From NCBI GenBank assembly GCA_947184155.2, contig CAMXCT020001124.1, forward strand, positions 1-64,000: DNA of 64,000 bases, written 5' to 3'. The notes below the pieces were generated by a model. That model made no database searches. It saw only the letters and a list, made by a program, of their open reading frames with translations, and had not been told where the DNA came from. This DNA comes from Cladocopium goreaui (Eukaryota; Sar; Dinophyceae; Suessiales; Symbiodiniaceae). The position numbers and the translations under genes are program-made. This document shows, piece after piece, positions 9,406 through 20,119 of the stretch; within the stretch, counting starts at the first letter, position 1, and every line of letters begins with the position of its first letter.

Positions 9406-11472
9406 TCATGACTGATTTTCTGAAGCCTTGTAAGCATGAGAACAATTGGCACAGATCATTGCTTCCGTTGCATTGAGGTCATCCATGGTTACATTCCTGA
9501 ACGAAGTCGTGGGATGCCTTCCACACCAAAACTTTCTGTTTTCACAAACCATCATGTGGATGACCCTTGAATTGCTGTTGATAAGGCACAAACCCAAATC
9601 CACTTTTTCAGTCTCCAGTCGTTGATACGCTGGTCTCTGCGCCACAACGTTGTGCTCACCCTCTGAGGAAACCACCGATGAAGCATCGGACGTAGAGCTT
9701 GAGTCGCTGGAGCTCTCATCGCCATTGCTTTCCAACATTGTCGCATATGCCAGCTGAAACAAGCGGCTGACTCGTGTTGCGTCAGGGTCAAATGTGCCAT
9801 CTCTGATTTTGGTGAACATGTCATGCAACTTTTTGCAAAGGATAATCTGGTTGTCCCTGGAATAAATCATGGCAGAACGATACTGTGCGCTCACATGGTG
9901 TCCCAAAGCCAGTTGTTCATCTGCTGAAAACAAGGTGCTCTTGGCCGCCCAGCTGAGAAGTGTGGCCTTGAGGCCATGAACTGTGAGCTGTTGAGCCCGC
10001 GTAGAACCTGTATGGGGCTCCAAAAGTTCTCTCAGCCAACCTGTTGCTTCAGCAGTGGACATTCTAGAATCAACCCAGCAATGAGCACTCTCTAACCATG
10101 AGTTCAAGAAATTGTTCCAGCCATTTGCATCGCATTGTTGTCGTGCGTCCATCCAGCTATGTCCCCAGTCGCCTTCGTCAGTCACTTTTCCCAAGGCTGT
10201 GAAAGGCAGTAACTCCATTTGCTGTTCTTTGCCTCGAGATGATTTGTGTTTCGATGTCAGGGCCTCCAGGAGGACTATGTTGCCAGCAGTCGACAAGTCC
10301 AGTGACACCACAAACATTGAATTATGCCAGCGTGCTGCAGCAGTAAAACTGAAAAGTAAGTGCCCAGCGATCACCCTTCGATGAAGCTCTGCATCTTTCA
10401 AACAAATGTCTTCCAAAGCTGAAACTTCGGCCACAATCAAAACTTCAGCAGGTCTCCTCACTCTCTTTGTCATGTATGTGGCATGAGCGGCTCCTATAAC
10501 TCGAGCGCTGAGCATGTCTAACAAACGCACCTGTGTGAAGCCCAGCAACGCGTCAGAAAACCTCATAGCCTCCAAAAATTGAGAGGGTGTTGTTGGACCT
10601 GCTTGACACTGTCGCAAATGACAAACGTATTGATACAAAGTCTTCTCATCTTGGCAAAAAGGTGACCCAAGGCCCTGCGTCTGTAACCAACCAGAAAATC
10701 TCCAAAGTGCATTGCATCTCTTCAGAATGGTTCCAGTTGCTTTCGGTGCAAAAACATCCATGAAAATCTGTGACAACTCATCATCGGGACATAATGTTCC
10801 AGCAAAACTACGCAGTGACTGCCCAAGCCTTGTGCCATCTAGGTTCAACAAAACCATAGTCTTAAACCTTGACAGAGCCAGGTAACGGTAATCGTCCTGC
10901 GAAGATACAGGTCTGGAAGCCCTGATGCGTTGCACTGTCAACTCAGTCTGCTGTATGGGTTTTGGAATTGCACTATCTTCCGACGATGATGCAATGTGGT
11001 CTGAGAGTCCAACCAAGGGCATCTTGTTCTGTCTCTGCAAACGTTCCCAAAATGGTTTCGGTCGTGCAAAAAGTGTCGACAAAGGTCCAGTCTGCCATGG
11101 TTGTTTAACATCTGCAATAGACTTATGGATCTGAGTAGAAGCCATTTCATCTGCAGTGCGCCTCACAGCAATACTGAGTGAGGTCGAGACAGGAGGCTTT
11201 GCTGCCGCAATCTTTGGTTTCGGTTGCATGAAGAAATGTCCAGTTCTAACAGGGTCTACTGGTTGATCATCCAAAGTTGATGCAACATCATCAAAAACAT
11301 CGTTACGAGCCAAACCAAACAAATCACTTGCAGCTGACTGTTCAACATGTTCCCAATCCATACCAGGATCTGAAAAAGAAGGATCAACATCGTTTGAGTC
11401 TGTGTTGGTGACGTTTGCAGATTCAAGGCGCTGCCAACGTCCTCTAAGACCTCTGTGTTCAACCACCATCAT
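9406..11472 (-). CDS. Tyrosine recombinase, family 1 DIRS-like element
   Basis: This 688-residue ORF has an N-terminal region of about 190 residues without recognised domain, then a tyrosine recombinase. Candidate catalytic residues are Arg381 (TAAARWHNSM), a Lys near 408-410 (TSKHKSSRGK), His499 and Lys502 (VHGLKATLLSW), His525 or His526 (LALGHHVSA) and Tyr537 (AMIYSRDN). The usual second arginine of HxxR is lysine here. The tail carries a Cys cluster ending MICANCSHAY, also seen in family 2. It would integrate circular cDNA by strand exchange. The ORF is intact although the rest of the element is not. Confidence 0.85.
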   Translation of the reverse strand: MMVVEHRGLRGRWQRLESANVTNTDSNDVDPSFSDPGMDWEHVEQSAASDLFGLARNDVFDDVASTLDDQPVDPVRTGHFFMQPKPKIAAAKPPVSTSLSIAVRRTADEMASTQIHKSIADVKQPWQTGPLSTLFARPKPFWERLQRQNKMPLVGLSDHIASSSEDSAIPKPIQQTELTVQRIRASRPVSSQDDYRYLALSRFKTMVLLNLDGTRLGQSLRSFAGTLCPDDELSQIFMDVFAPKATGTILKRCNALWRFSGWLQTQGLGSPFCQDEKTLYQYVCHLRQCQAGPTTPSQFLEAMRFSDALLGFTQVRLLDMLSARVIGAAHATYMTKRVRRPAEVLIVAEVSALEDICLKDAELHRRVIAGHLLFSFTAAARWHNSMFVVSLDLSTAGNIVLLEALTSKHKSSRGKEQQMELLPFTALGKVTDEGDWGHSWMDARQQCDANGWNNFLNSWLESAHCWVDSRMSTAEATGWLRELLEPHTGSTRAQQLTVHGLKATLLSWAAKSTLFSADEQLALGHHVSAQYRSAMIYSRDNQIILCKKLHDMFTKIRDGTFDPDATRVSRLFQLAYATMLESNGDESSSDSSSTSDASSVVSSEGEHNVVAQRPAYQRLETEKVDLGLCLINSNSRVIHMMVCENRKFWCGRHPTTSFRNVTMDDLNATEAMICANCSHAYKASENQS

Positions 11473-11764
11473 TTAATCCCAACTGTGCTGAAAACAGCGG
11501 TGAGCGGTGTGGTCACCTTCAAGTTCACACCACTTGTGGCAACCCGCAATTCCACAGCCGTTCCAGCAAGAATTAGGCGTTTGAATTTCACCACGTTGCA
11601 AGCCAACCTCTGTGTCCTGAGATCCCTGCGCTGCACTGTTGGTCAAAGGAACCAAGGGCACTCCAAGGCGTTTGGCAACTTCTCTGAAAATCAATAGGAG
11701 CAATAAAATGATGCTGTAATTAGACAGTTCCGAAATCTGCTTTGCATCCATTGGCCCCCGTACG

Positions 11765-12054
11765 CCGAAAAGAAATGGTTGGTTGAAGAAAGGTTTTTTA
11801 AACCCTTCCCTACCTCACCCTTGATGTGAAAAATGCCACACGAATAAACATTCAGATATGAAATCAAGGGGAATAAAAATGTTTGAGGTTTGGTTTGTTT
11901 GTTTGAAGTTGAGGGAAGCTTCAGGAAACAAAGCAAACACAGGAGACCCCAAACACAAAAGATAACGTTTTGACCTGAGTTGCAAAAATTGTGTTGAGAT
12001 ATTTTTGCACTGTTCTTCTAAAGATTGTGCTCTCACTTCGTGACAGCACTCATC
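11765..12054 (-). repeat. Split direct repeat B1 (family 1)
   Basis: The distal 5' copy of the B repeat, about 290 bp, matching 3974-4262. It marks the upstream end of the family 1 element on the minus strand, about 290 bp before the recombinase start codon. Any element promoter would be expected here. Confidence 0.9.
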
Positions 12055-12603
12055 ATTCTGCGATCGTTCTGCCATCGTTCTGCCGGCAAAAACTAAAGCA
12101 AAACATATGGAAAATGGTTTGATTTTCCATGTCGCTATACAAATTCAAATCCTCACGATGTTTTCCATGCAATCAAAGTACTCAAAGAAGACGAAAAGTA
12201 TCTCGTTGTTGGGTTTCGTCATCTCCAATAAAACGTGCAGAACATGAAAAGTGCAAATACAATGTCAACCATCACGGTTGAGATGGTGAGCTCACGATGA
12301 CAAACAAATTCACTTCTTCCAATGCAGAAAAGACCAAATGGATTCATCTCACCACAGATGTCGGACATCTCCTCACAGATGTCATATTTTCACACCCCCT
12401 TTTGAGATAAACTCCATTCCATGTATAGCTGTAACCCATCCAGACTTCAGCACATATCGCCCAAGTTCGACAGGCCAATACATAAGAGTGCCCTTAGCCG
12501 AAGGGCTACATAGTGACCACTCATCCAGTTCGACAATCCTGCAAACTACAGTTGTCCACATAGAATGAGATCCTGTATAGATCCAACCACCATCACAGTG
12601 TCA
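12055..12603. other. No gene recognised
   Basis: Sequence between the family 1 element and the next small ORF. It has a short direct duplication near 12060-12085 (GTTCTGCCATCGTTCTGCC) and no supported gene. Confidence 0.4.
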
Positions 12604-13107
12604 TCAATCACAAAACTCTCGACGCAAGGTAGTTCCTGCATAGAATGGCACATTAGCCGCTTTGCAGTCCACCAAATCTCGGGCCTTAATATACCTGGAC
12701 CAATCCCAGGCAGGACCCTTCGCTGAGTCTTTGGTCAAATGTTTTCGACACCATGAAACATAGCTGGGGTCTTCCTCGAAGACAGTCTTGTAACTCTTCT
12801 TTTCTTCCTTATACTTTCCAAATGCAAACTTGGTCTTTCCCCACATAGCCATATTTGTAATACCAGCTGGAAGCAAGGCCTTTGTGGCCAAATCTTCGGT
12901 ACCTCCCACGGGCTCCATGAAACTACTTCCAACCACCCAATCTGGCTCTGTGTCGACCTCAAACTCTGCATCTTCAAATCTGCGCTTTGAAGCATCGGTC
13001 ATTGCACCACTAGATTCAGTTGTCGGCAAAGGCATCTGAGAAGTACGACGCTGTGCCAACTGTTGAAACATCTGCTCATCCTCAATGCTCCAATTGGATG
13101 ACGCCAT
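12604..13107 (-). CDS. Small protein with FGKYK-type (DUF3820/ExoX-C-like) motif
   Basis: About 168 residues from the ATG at 13107, chosen because it begins MASSNWSIEDEQMFQQLAQ; the frame is open 13 codons further up. The middle has FAFGKYKEEKKSYKTVFEEDPSYVSW split over adjacent positions: an FGKYK start, a hydrophobic/acidic helix and D-P-x-Y-x-x-W. That pattern resembles the small DUF3820/exonuclease-X C-terminal-like module. The N-terminus is acidic and polar. It lies 0.3 kb downstream of copia-1 on the same strand and may be an element-associated accessory gene or an independent copy. Function is not known. Confidence 0.45.
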   Translation of the reverse strand: MASSNWSIEDEQMFQQLAQRRTSQMPLPTTESSGAMTDASKRRFEDAEFEVDTEPDWVVGSSFMEPVGGTEDLATKALLPAGITNMAMWGKTKFAFGKYKEEKKSYKTVFEEDPSYVSWCRKHLTKDSAKGPAWDWSRYIKARDLVDCKAANVPFYAGTTLRREFCD

Positions 13108-13438
13108 GGCTGCAAAATCAAACCGCGTCCGGTAGTGCAAAAGCACTAGACCGTGGCTAAACTCTTAGGAGCAATCAACCTAGAACGTGAAACGAAGTGT
13201 CGAACCGCCATCACTCTCGTGATAGGATCAGGGACCTTTCAGGTTGTTCTGCGCTGCGCGCACCGCATCTTACAGCATCGCACAACAAAACTCTGCACAA
13301 AATGCAACACAGTGAAAACTCCTGTTTGTCTTTGGCAACGTTTGTTTAAAACGAAAATGCAAAAAACAGGAAAATGAAACGTGAAGTCAACTTCTGTCTT
13401 TTCTCTCACAATCACAGGGCCCCCTTTCAAACGAAAAT

Positions 13439-14647
13439 TCAACTCTTCTTCGAAGCATGTTTGACCGCAATCAAAATGTATCTTGCCAACTTTCGGTTGT
13501 AAAACGCTGTTTCAGTATAGTTGATTTGATAAAGTTCTGCACGAGTCTGGCATGTGCATGTAGAAAGTTTGGAGTGGAGATTTAGTGCAAACCAAGCTGA
13601 ATTGGAAACAAATTTCAGTGTCTTTCCAATCGGAATACCATCCTTGTTCTGACATCCAGTCTTGCACAACCTCACCAAAGCCTCATGCCTCATGTCAAAA
13701 CTCTCCAAAAGATTCACTGTCTCAGGTCGGGACCAAATGGTATTTCGTTCTGGAAGCTCAAACGAACATGAGTCTGCATGTTTGAGGTAACCACCAATCG
13801 CGTTGATGATCTCATCCCATTCCTGGTCCTTTTCAGTGACTGAGTCCGGATTGAAATTGCTTCCACTTCCACAAGGAGTCGAGGCATGAATATGCACCCA
13901 AGGTGGACATGACGAGTTCTTCCACTGTCGAATGCAAACAGCTACACGACTCAACGTTCCAGAACTCTGCACCTTAGCAACTACACCAATGTATGGGACC
14001 TTTGAAACTTCACAAACCTTTCTCAAGTTCGAATGTTCCGAACAACACAGTTCTACAATCGCAATTGAAGAACCCTGAATCAACACCTGCTGCAACACAC
14101 ACAGCTCACGAAGTTCTGCTAACTCAGCTGTCAAACCATCTGGAACAACAATCCCAAGAGCATAACGGTGTTTGTAAAAAGCTTTAGCACTCAAGCATTT
14201 GGTGAAAAGATCTGCTGGATTTTCAACACCACTTCTGTGTCTCAATTTCAACAAACCCTCTCTTATCTGCTCTCGTAACCAATGCAATCTGATCTCAATA
14301 TGTCGTGAACGTCGTGGCACGTCCATGGATCTCACAAGTTGCAATGCGGAGCTTGAATCGCTCTCCAGCCAAATCACAACTTCTTCTGGCTCATCGATCT
14401 CATGAAGTGCAAAAAGAAGACGGTGAACCAGTCTTCCAAACGCAACACTTTCTTAACACACTGATTGCAAACCATAGAGCTCTGCCTCACATGAACTCAA
14501 GCTCAAAGCTTGTTGCTGTCGGCTCAGAGACCTTACCAATGACCTCTCAAAGAAAACAGCTCCACCGCTAACACCTTTGCGGTTGTTGAAACGATACGGC
14601 GCATGTGAAGCCTGTGAAGCGTCGCTGAAAGAGTGGAGATGGACTGA
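13439..14647 (-). pseudogene. RNase H, copia-1, interrupted by stops
   Basis: In the same frame as the RT ORF, after a TGA at 14648-14650, the minus strand reads HSFSDASQASH (first Asp). It continues to SLSSCEAELYGLQ (Glu), hits a TAA near 14455, and resumes with VIWLESDSSSALQL (third acidic position) and GVENPADLFTK (last Asp). The signature is that of Ty1/copia RNase H. About 200 residues follow without recognised motif. Two nonsense codons in one frame mark it as a pseudogene. Confidence 0.75.
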
Positions 14648-16443
14648 TCACAGTTGAGTATCGTCAACCTGACTCATGATGGTCTCATCTCTGCTCGGTA
14701 GACACAAGCATGCATGCATGTCAACATACAAGAATCTCAAGATTGCTTTCAATGCTTGTTCAGTTCCGTGCATCGGTTTTGCTTGCTGCGTCCCAAGAAC
14801 AGACATCCATGTTTTCAAGTCATGACGTACCTGTGACAACCAAAGCAATTTTCCCAACGCCTTTCTGAAGCGTGAGTATGCTTCATCTGACAAAGGTTTC
14901 TGAAAATTGCTATCCGTGAGTGTTTTCTCCAGATGTCCCGAAATGTCAGGCACATTCTCAGACCCACGGGTAACACCATAATCCAGAAACGTAGAATCAA
15001 GATAATGTGGATCAACACCCAGAGTGATCTCAGAGGAATCTCTTTCTCTCTTGATAACACGACCAATAAAGGTCAGGGATCCTCCCTCTTCTCCGATCTC
15101 TCCAGTTGTCTTCACAGGCACTACAGACGACAAAGTTGCAACCACATGTTCTTCGGCTTCCTTCGTGGTCGACAACAACAAGATGTCATCAACATACACT
15201 ACACACAAGCAAAATCCAAGTTCATGACCATCTTTCACAATCTGTCCACCATACACACATGGTTCCAACGAATCAGACCAAAGGCCTACATGTTCAACCG
15301 TAAATGTCAAAAGCTGCAACCATGCCAGTGAAGCATCACGTAACCCGTTCAATGCCTTTTCAAGCAAATAGTAGGTCGCTTCACCTGATGGAAAGCTAAT
15401 TGACAACGGCATTTTCAAGACAACATGTACACCAGTTCCCAATGGGCTATGCATGAAGGCATGACTCACGTCCAATGCACGCAAAAGCATCTTCCGTGTC
15501 GCTGCCATTGCAAGCACCAAATGAACACTTTCAATCGAAGGGGTAGGACTACTAAATCCCAAAGATCTAGCTGAGGAGCCACGATTGAAGTCCTTCGCAA
15601 CAATCCTGGTTCGAACCCTCTCACTGCTTTTGTAAGCTGCAACCCACCTTGACTGGATCAAACGAAGGTTCGGAACAGCCTTCTTCATGTCGTCCAGTTC
15701 TGACTGGGTGATGATGCGGCCAGTCTTGCAGTGTTCCAAGTTCCTAACCTCCTCTTGCATACCTTTGAAACCTTGTTCCAAATCAAGCTCTTGCAGACTC
15801 TGGTCATCTATGATACTGTCCGGTTTCCAAACCAAGACATCTTGACCTCCAAGACGCATCTTCACAAAATCATGCTCATTGCCTCGATTGAAACAAACAG
15901 AATCAAGAGAACCAGAAAACATTTCTGGAGATGTTGCCGGAGCAAAAGACGCTGGACCTTCAAGTGTACCCAAACTCGCAACCAACACAGGCTCACCACT
16001 ACCAACCCAAAACCAATCAAAATCCATGTTTGTTTGAAGCAGTTCCTCAGAATCTTCACGGATCTCTCTTTCCAACTGTTCTCGGTCGGTCTCAGCTTTC
16101 CTTTTAAACCTTCTAGTGTACTCAACCTGTGTTTCCGGCTGTCGCCGAGCGGACTCAGGTGTCGGTACCACATCATCATCATCGACCTCTTGCACTGGTA
16201 CCTGAACCTGGGGTACAACTACAGGGCTCTCCGGAGAGAGTGCGGGCTCAATACGCCTTTCCTTTCTCCGTTGTTCCTCAAACTCAGAAAAACGCTTCCT
16301 ACATTCCTTATTGTGCCTAATACCAGGTGCTTCCATGCCACTCTCACATGCTGGACATCGACGAGTCGGTTCAAAACGTGATACGTCAGGTGAAGTTCTT
16401 TCGACGAGTCGGTTCAAAACGTGATACGTCAGGTGAAGTTCTT
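14648..16443 (-). pseudogene. Reverse transcriptase, copia-1
   Basis: The frame holds the copia-type RVT_2 signature: RIVAKDFNRG, motif A region LLRALDVSHAFMHSPL (Asp), LEKALNGLRDASLAW and the YVDD box in CVVYVDDILLLS. The N-terminal part is a polar linker after the integrase. Its first residues repeat the last residues of the integrase ORF because of the 43-bp tandem duplication, which shifts the frame between the two. RT itself looks intact. Confidence 0.8.
16358..16443. repeat. 43-bp perfect tandem duplication
   Basis: Two adjacent identical 43-bp copies (16358-16400 and 16401-16443) lie inside the copia-1 polyprotein. Both flanking ORFs encode the peptide ERTSPDVSRFEPTRR across it. Since 43 is not a multiple of 3, the duplication itself separates the integrase and RT frames. 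Confidence 0.9.
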
Positions 16444-18263
16444 TCAGAACTCTCAGGACTACCAATGGCTACATCTGCAGTATCTGCTGGTAACGTAGGA
16501 GATGGAGTGACAGAAACTCGAGACGGCTCAGCTGGAACTTCCTGTGGAGTCACGACAACATTCGATCTTGCTAACGGCACTGCTGGCGCCAAACGCAACT
16601 CACCAGATTTCTGATTCTTCACACTGCTGGATTCTGGCAAGACAAGTTTGGGCTGTGAAGGTGCCGGCAAACTCTGGCCTTTCAACTTTCGCAACTCTTC
16701 AGGAGGTAGCTGACTCATATCAGCTGGTGCAGTCCCACTGTCATTCACAATTTGGGGTCTACTACCTACAGTCCCAGTGTCAAACTGCGTCAAAACTCCC
16801 TGTCCCGAATTCAAATCCCATCTCAAAGGTGAAATAGCCCTGATGTTCCTAGCTACAAAACGCATCAATTCAGCTTTGCCATCCACACGAATGAGACCCT
16901 GCACAACTGGACCTCGTTCCAATCCCATGTGAATGAAAGTACACTCAACATTCCTTGTTGAAAGTGGTGAATGCTGACGAATTGAATCAGGAATTTCGGC
17001 AAGAACCTGAGCACCAAACAAAGTCGAAACTGGTTTGGATAACTTCCTTCCTGAAACCATTTCCAATGGACTTCTGTCTGAACCTCTCGATGTTGAAAAA
17101 TGGTTGTTGCACAAAGCCAAATACATCAAAACATCAACCAAATTCTCATGTGAAAACGTGACATCCAACCCTTGTGCATTCAGATCAGCTCTTAATACAG
17201 AAAAGGATTCTTTTAATTCCCTAACTGCTCGCTCAGCCGACCCAATTGATCGATGTTGTTGTGGCGCGGCTCTGCGAATAGCGAACGTGTATCGACCAGT
17301 GGAATTTCCAATGATCTCTCCCACGGCCCTCTCGCTATCGGTGTGGACATCAATGGAGATTGCCTTTGAAGTCAAGCCAAAATGTTGAAGCCATACAACA
17401 ATCTGTCTCCTGGTTGCTTCGATATCTTCTCCAACCACCACATAGCCAATGCACCTCGACATCATCTCAGTTAACACAAGGATCTTCACAGAACCTGGGA
17501 GTTCGTCTGCAGCGATCTCGCCTGTTGTCTTGAGAAATGCAAAGTCGGCCTGAATTGAAACCTCTTTCCTATCACCTTTGTCTCTTCTGTGCTGAAAGAC
17601 GGAACGACCCTTGGCACACTCCAAGCAATTCGGATTGAATGGAATATGTCCCTGTCTCCGGTGACGTGCCAGTTCACTGTCGTCTCCTCCAGACACAGCT
17701 GCAACAGAAAAGTCACGAGTATCACTCACAGTCAAGTCAGACCTGTATGCACTACTACCACCAACATCGGGATACAAACGAACCCAAGGACAATTGGCAA
17801 AATAAGCAACGTCAAGGCAATGCATTCCAAGCTTCTCATGAAACAAATCAAAACCTTTCGGACCTTGTGTGAATCTCCATCCCGAATCTGCCAATGAAGT
17901 GATTGACAAAATGTTGTGCCGGATGGAACCCACCAAAACATTCAAACGTGCTTTCTTCCAACACCAATCATCACCTGATGTGCCTGACATGTGCATCTGT
18001 ACTCCAATCTCAGCAGTGCCTGACATGTTGACTGAGGATCCATTGGCAGCTTTGTAGCCACCTAACCCCTCACTGTCCTGCAGCACTGACCTGAAAGCTG
18101 ACAAGTTCGACTCAGCCAAAACACTTGTGGATGCACCAGAGTCAAGAAGCCACCAAGAAGCATCGGTGTTGTGCGACCTGTGAAGCAAAGGCCGCAAAAA
18201 ACTCAAAATAGGGTTCAATCTGTTGTTCAACCGAAACCTCAGTGTGGTCGTCAAACCAATCAT
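16386..18263 (-). pseudogene. Protease and integrase, copia-1
   Basis: Read on the minus strand this 625-residue frame begins abruptly at the 18264 retroposon insertion. It has an aspartic protease motif (WWLLDSGASTSVLAE, residues about 36-50). It then has a His/Cys module (HRRQGHIPFNPNCLECAKG) and an integrase core with Asp in SIQADFAFLKT, Asp in VHTDSERAVGE and Glu in GSAERAVRELK. A conserved integrase C-terminal region follows. The start methionine is an artefact of the insertion; upstream Gag sequence lies beyond it. The C-terminus is lost to the 43-bp duplication. Confidence 0.8.
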
Positions 18264-18508
18264 TTTTTTCCGTCCAACGCCGTATAGCTTTCGCCAGGTC
18301 GTTCAACATGTTTCCAAGCATGTTGTATATGAGATTAATTAATTAATTCGCGCAGAGGCCAAACTGTAGGGCCGCAAAAGGCAACTGGTAGAGGACCGAT
18401 ACATAGTCCTATTCACCTGTCACGTGCCAGAGGAAGCAGAAAACCCAAACACAAAGAAGCAAAACCAAACACAAAACAAAAACACAAACAAACAAAAGCA
18501 ACCCACAC
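18264..18508 (-). mobile_element. Short poly(A) retroposon S1
   Basis: A 245-bp insertion flanked by a perfect 21-bp target-site duplication (18243-18263 and 18509-18529). On the minus strand it ends in GGACGG followed by an A-run, as expected for target-primed reverse transcription. Its sequence matches the last part of S2 (about 19873-20119) on the opposite strand. It includes a small hairpin formed by CAACATG and CATGTTG near the 3' end. It interrupts the copia-1 Gag/protease frame. Confidence 0.8.
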
Positions 18509-18529
18509 TGTGGTCGTCAAACCAATCAT

Positions 18530-18905
18530 GTGCACGCACCAAAACGACTTTCATCGGTACAGTGGCACACAAGTCTCGGCTGTGGTCATTAACAAAACGT
18601 GTTTCTAAGTTGGAACTATCACCAAGTCCAATTTCATCTCCAAACTTCAAACCACAAAACCATGGCTCATGAGTACAGCTGTCGCAACTCTTTGCCAGCA
18701 CACAACCCATGTCAGCCACTTCACTTTCCAATCCTTCTGACTCACGAGTACAGCTGTCGCAACCTCTTGCCAGCACACAACCCGTGTCAGCCAGTTCGTC
18801 TTCTGAAAACTCTGACTCATGAGTACAGCTGTCGCAACCTCTTGCCAGCACACAACCCATGTCAGCCTGTTCAACTTCTTCTTCTCTTCTGACTCATGAG
18901 TACAG
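18530..18905 (-). pseudogene. Gag-like Cys-rich tandem peptide repeats, copia-1
   Basis: On the minus strand the frame carries three copies of MGCVLARGCDSCTHE-type peptides spaced by about 22-24 residues (SEFSEDELAD, SEGLESEVAD). It then runs to KVVLVRAHDWFDDH, which joins the downstream frame after the S1 insertion. Each unit keeps three cysteines in a C-x5-C-x2-C pattern, suggesting metal binding. The array continues past S2 at 20120-20270. Confidence 0.6.
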
Positions 18906-20119
18906 CCTTGCAGGGGTTATCAATGAGCAAGACTGCAGAGACATTCGCACAGCCTGCTCGTGCATAAGAAGTCTGCGCATTCGAGTAGAAGCCCGTGCCA
19001 ATGTTACAGAACGTGAAGTGATAAGTCGACAGCTACAGCTCATGCATGCGAGCGTACAACATTACCCAACAGAGGACCTTAACACAGCTGACACAAGTTG
19101 CCTATCCAGAACCTCGGCTGAACACTTTGAGGATAGACCTAGTCCCTGGGCAGAGAAAAACGCTCGCATTCCTATACCAAGGTAACTGAGCTAGCTACCA
19201 TGGTCACCCGACCGCATCATGCAGTTGGTTGCAACACCTGCTAAGCGCTGATCATACAGCCAAGGGAGCCAGCACTTCATCTGAAGAGCTGAATGCACGA
19301 ATATCGCCAAGCACTGATGATGAGACAATCTCCCGTACCATGAAGACCAATTGCAAGAGCACTAGTACAGTGGTGATTACCGCAACCACAAATTTGATGC
19401 GATATGATGATTGGAAAAGCGGTTCTGAGAGGACTCTGAGTGTGCCCTGAGTGCCGTAGCCTCAACGTCTTTTTCACCTTAGATCATGTCTCACTCTTCT
19501 GTTTCACTGCGGTAGTTTTCTCACCACTTTGTTGTGACCCGGCGTTGTCGGTGTTTGCTTCAAAGTGTCAGGGTGAATGTTATGCCATGAAGGCTGCTCT
19601 TTGTGATCTCGGGGATCCTGGCTGGGGGGATCCCTGGTTTCCGCATTGAGCTTTGTTGCTTCTGTACCCTCTGGAGAGGCCCATTGTGGTTTTTGTGGTT
19701 GGTTTTTGTCTCTACTTTCTTTGTGGGCCTGCGTCAACATGGCACACAAGTTGTCATTTGCATGCGCCGAGATGATACTAAGCTATCACCTCTTGCCTCA
19801 CCAGATCTTTTTCACCCATAAACTGGAACCCGTCACGTCACTGTTTTGCGGTTGTGTGTTTGGTTGTGTTTTGTGTGGGTTGTTTTTGTTTGTGTTTGTT
19901 TTGGTGTTGGTTTTGCTTCTGGGCTTTTGTGTTTCGGATCTTATTCTCGGCAACGTGACATCGGAATAGGACTATGTACCGGTCCTCTACCAGTTTACTT
20001 TTGCGGCCACTACAGCTTCGGCCCCCGCGTGAAGTAATTAATTAATCTCATATGCAACATGCTTGGAAACATGTTGAACGACCTGGCGGAAGCCATACGG
20101 CGTTGGACGGAAAAAAAAA
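18906..20119 (+). mobile_element. Poly(A) retroposon S2, 1.2 kb
   Basis: A plus-strand insertion of about 1214 bp ends in GTTGGACGG plus nine A residues. It is flanked by a 15-bp target-site duplication GACTCATGAGTACAG at 18891-18905 and 20120-20134. No long coding frame with motifs is present, so it is probably non-autonomous or a processed transcript. Its last 250 bp is the family shared with S1, including two short hairpins (GGAC...GTCC near 19968-19988 and CAACATG...CATGTTG near 20064-20085). Confidence 0.7.

Larger units (their letters stand above)
3610..12054 (-). mobile_element. DIRS/PAT-like tyrosine-recombinase retroelement, family 1, degenerate
   Basis: The element is read on the minus strand. 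In order it has repeat B1 (11765-12054), tyrosine recombinase (9406-11472), Gag-like zinc protein (7632-8822), methyltransferase-like domain (7011-7616), linker, reverse transcriptase, RNase H (4549-5232), repeat A1 (4260-4594), repeat B2 (3974-4262), a C/A-rich spacer, and repeat A2 (3610-3944). Split direct repeats of the form B1-ORFs-A1-B2-A2 are the hallmark of PAT/Ngaro-type DIRS elements. A tyrosine recombinase in place of a DDE integrase agrees. An in-frame stop in the methyltransferase, several frameshifts and an inverted block in the RT region make this copy inactive. Recombinase before Gag, and methyltransferase before RT, differ from the textbook DIRS order. Confidence 0.85.

Noticed and set aside
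18264..20119. A 1.85-kb DNA transposon with about 245-bp terminal inverted repeats
   Set aside because: Each arm ends in its own A-run and has its own target duplication (21 bp and 15 bp), so two retroposons in opposite orientation explain the inverted symmetry better.
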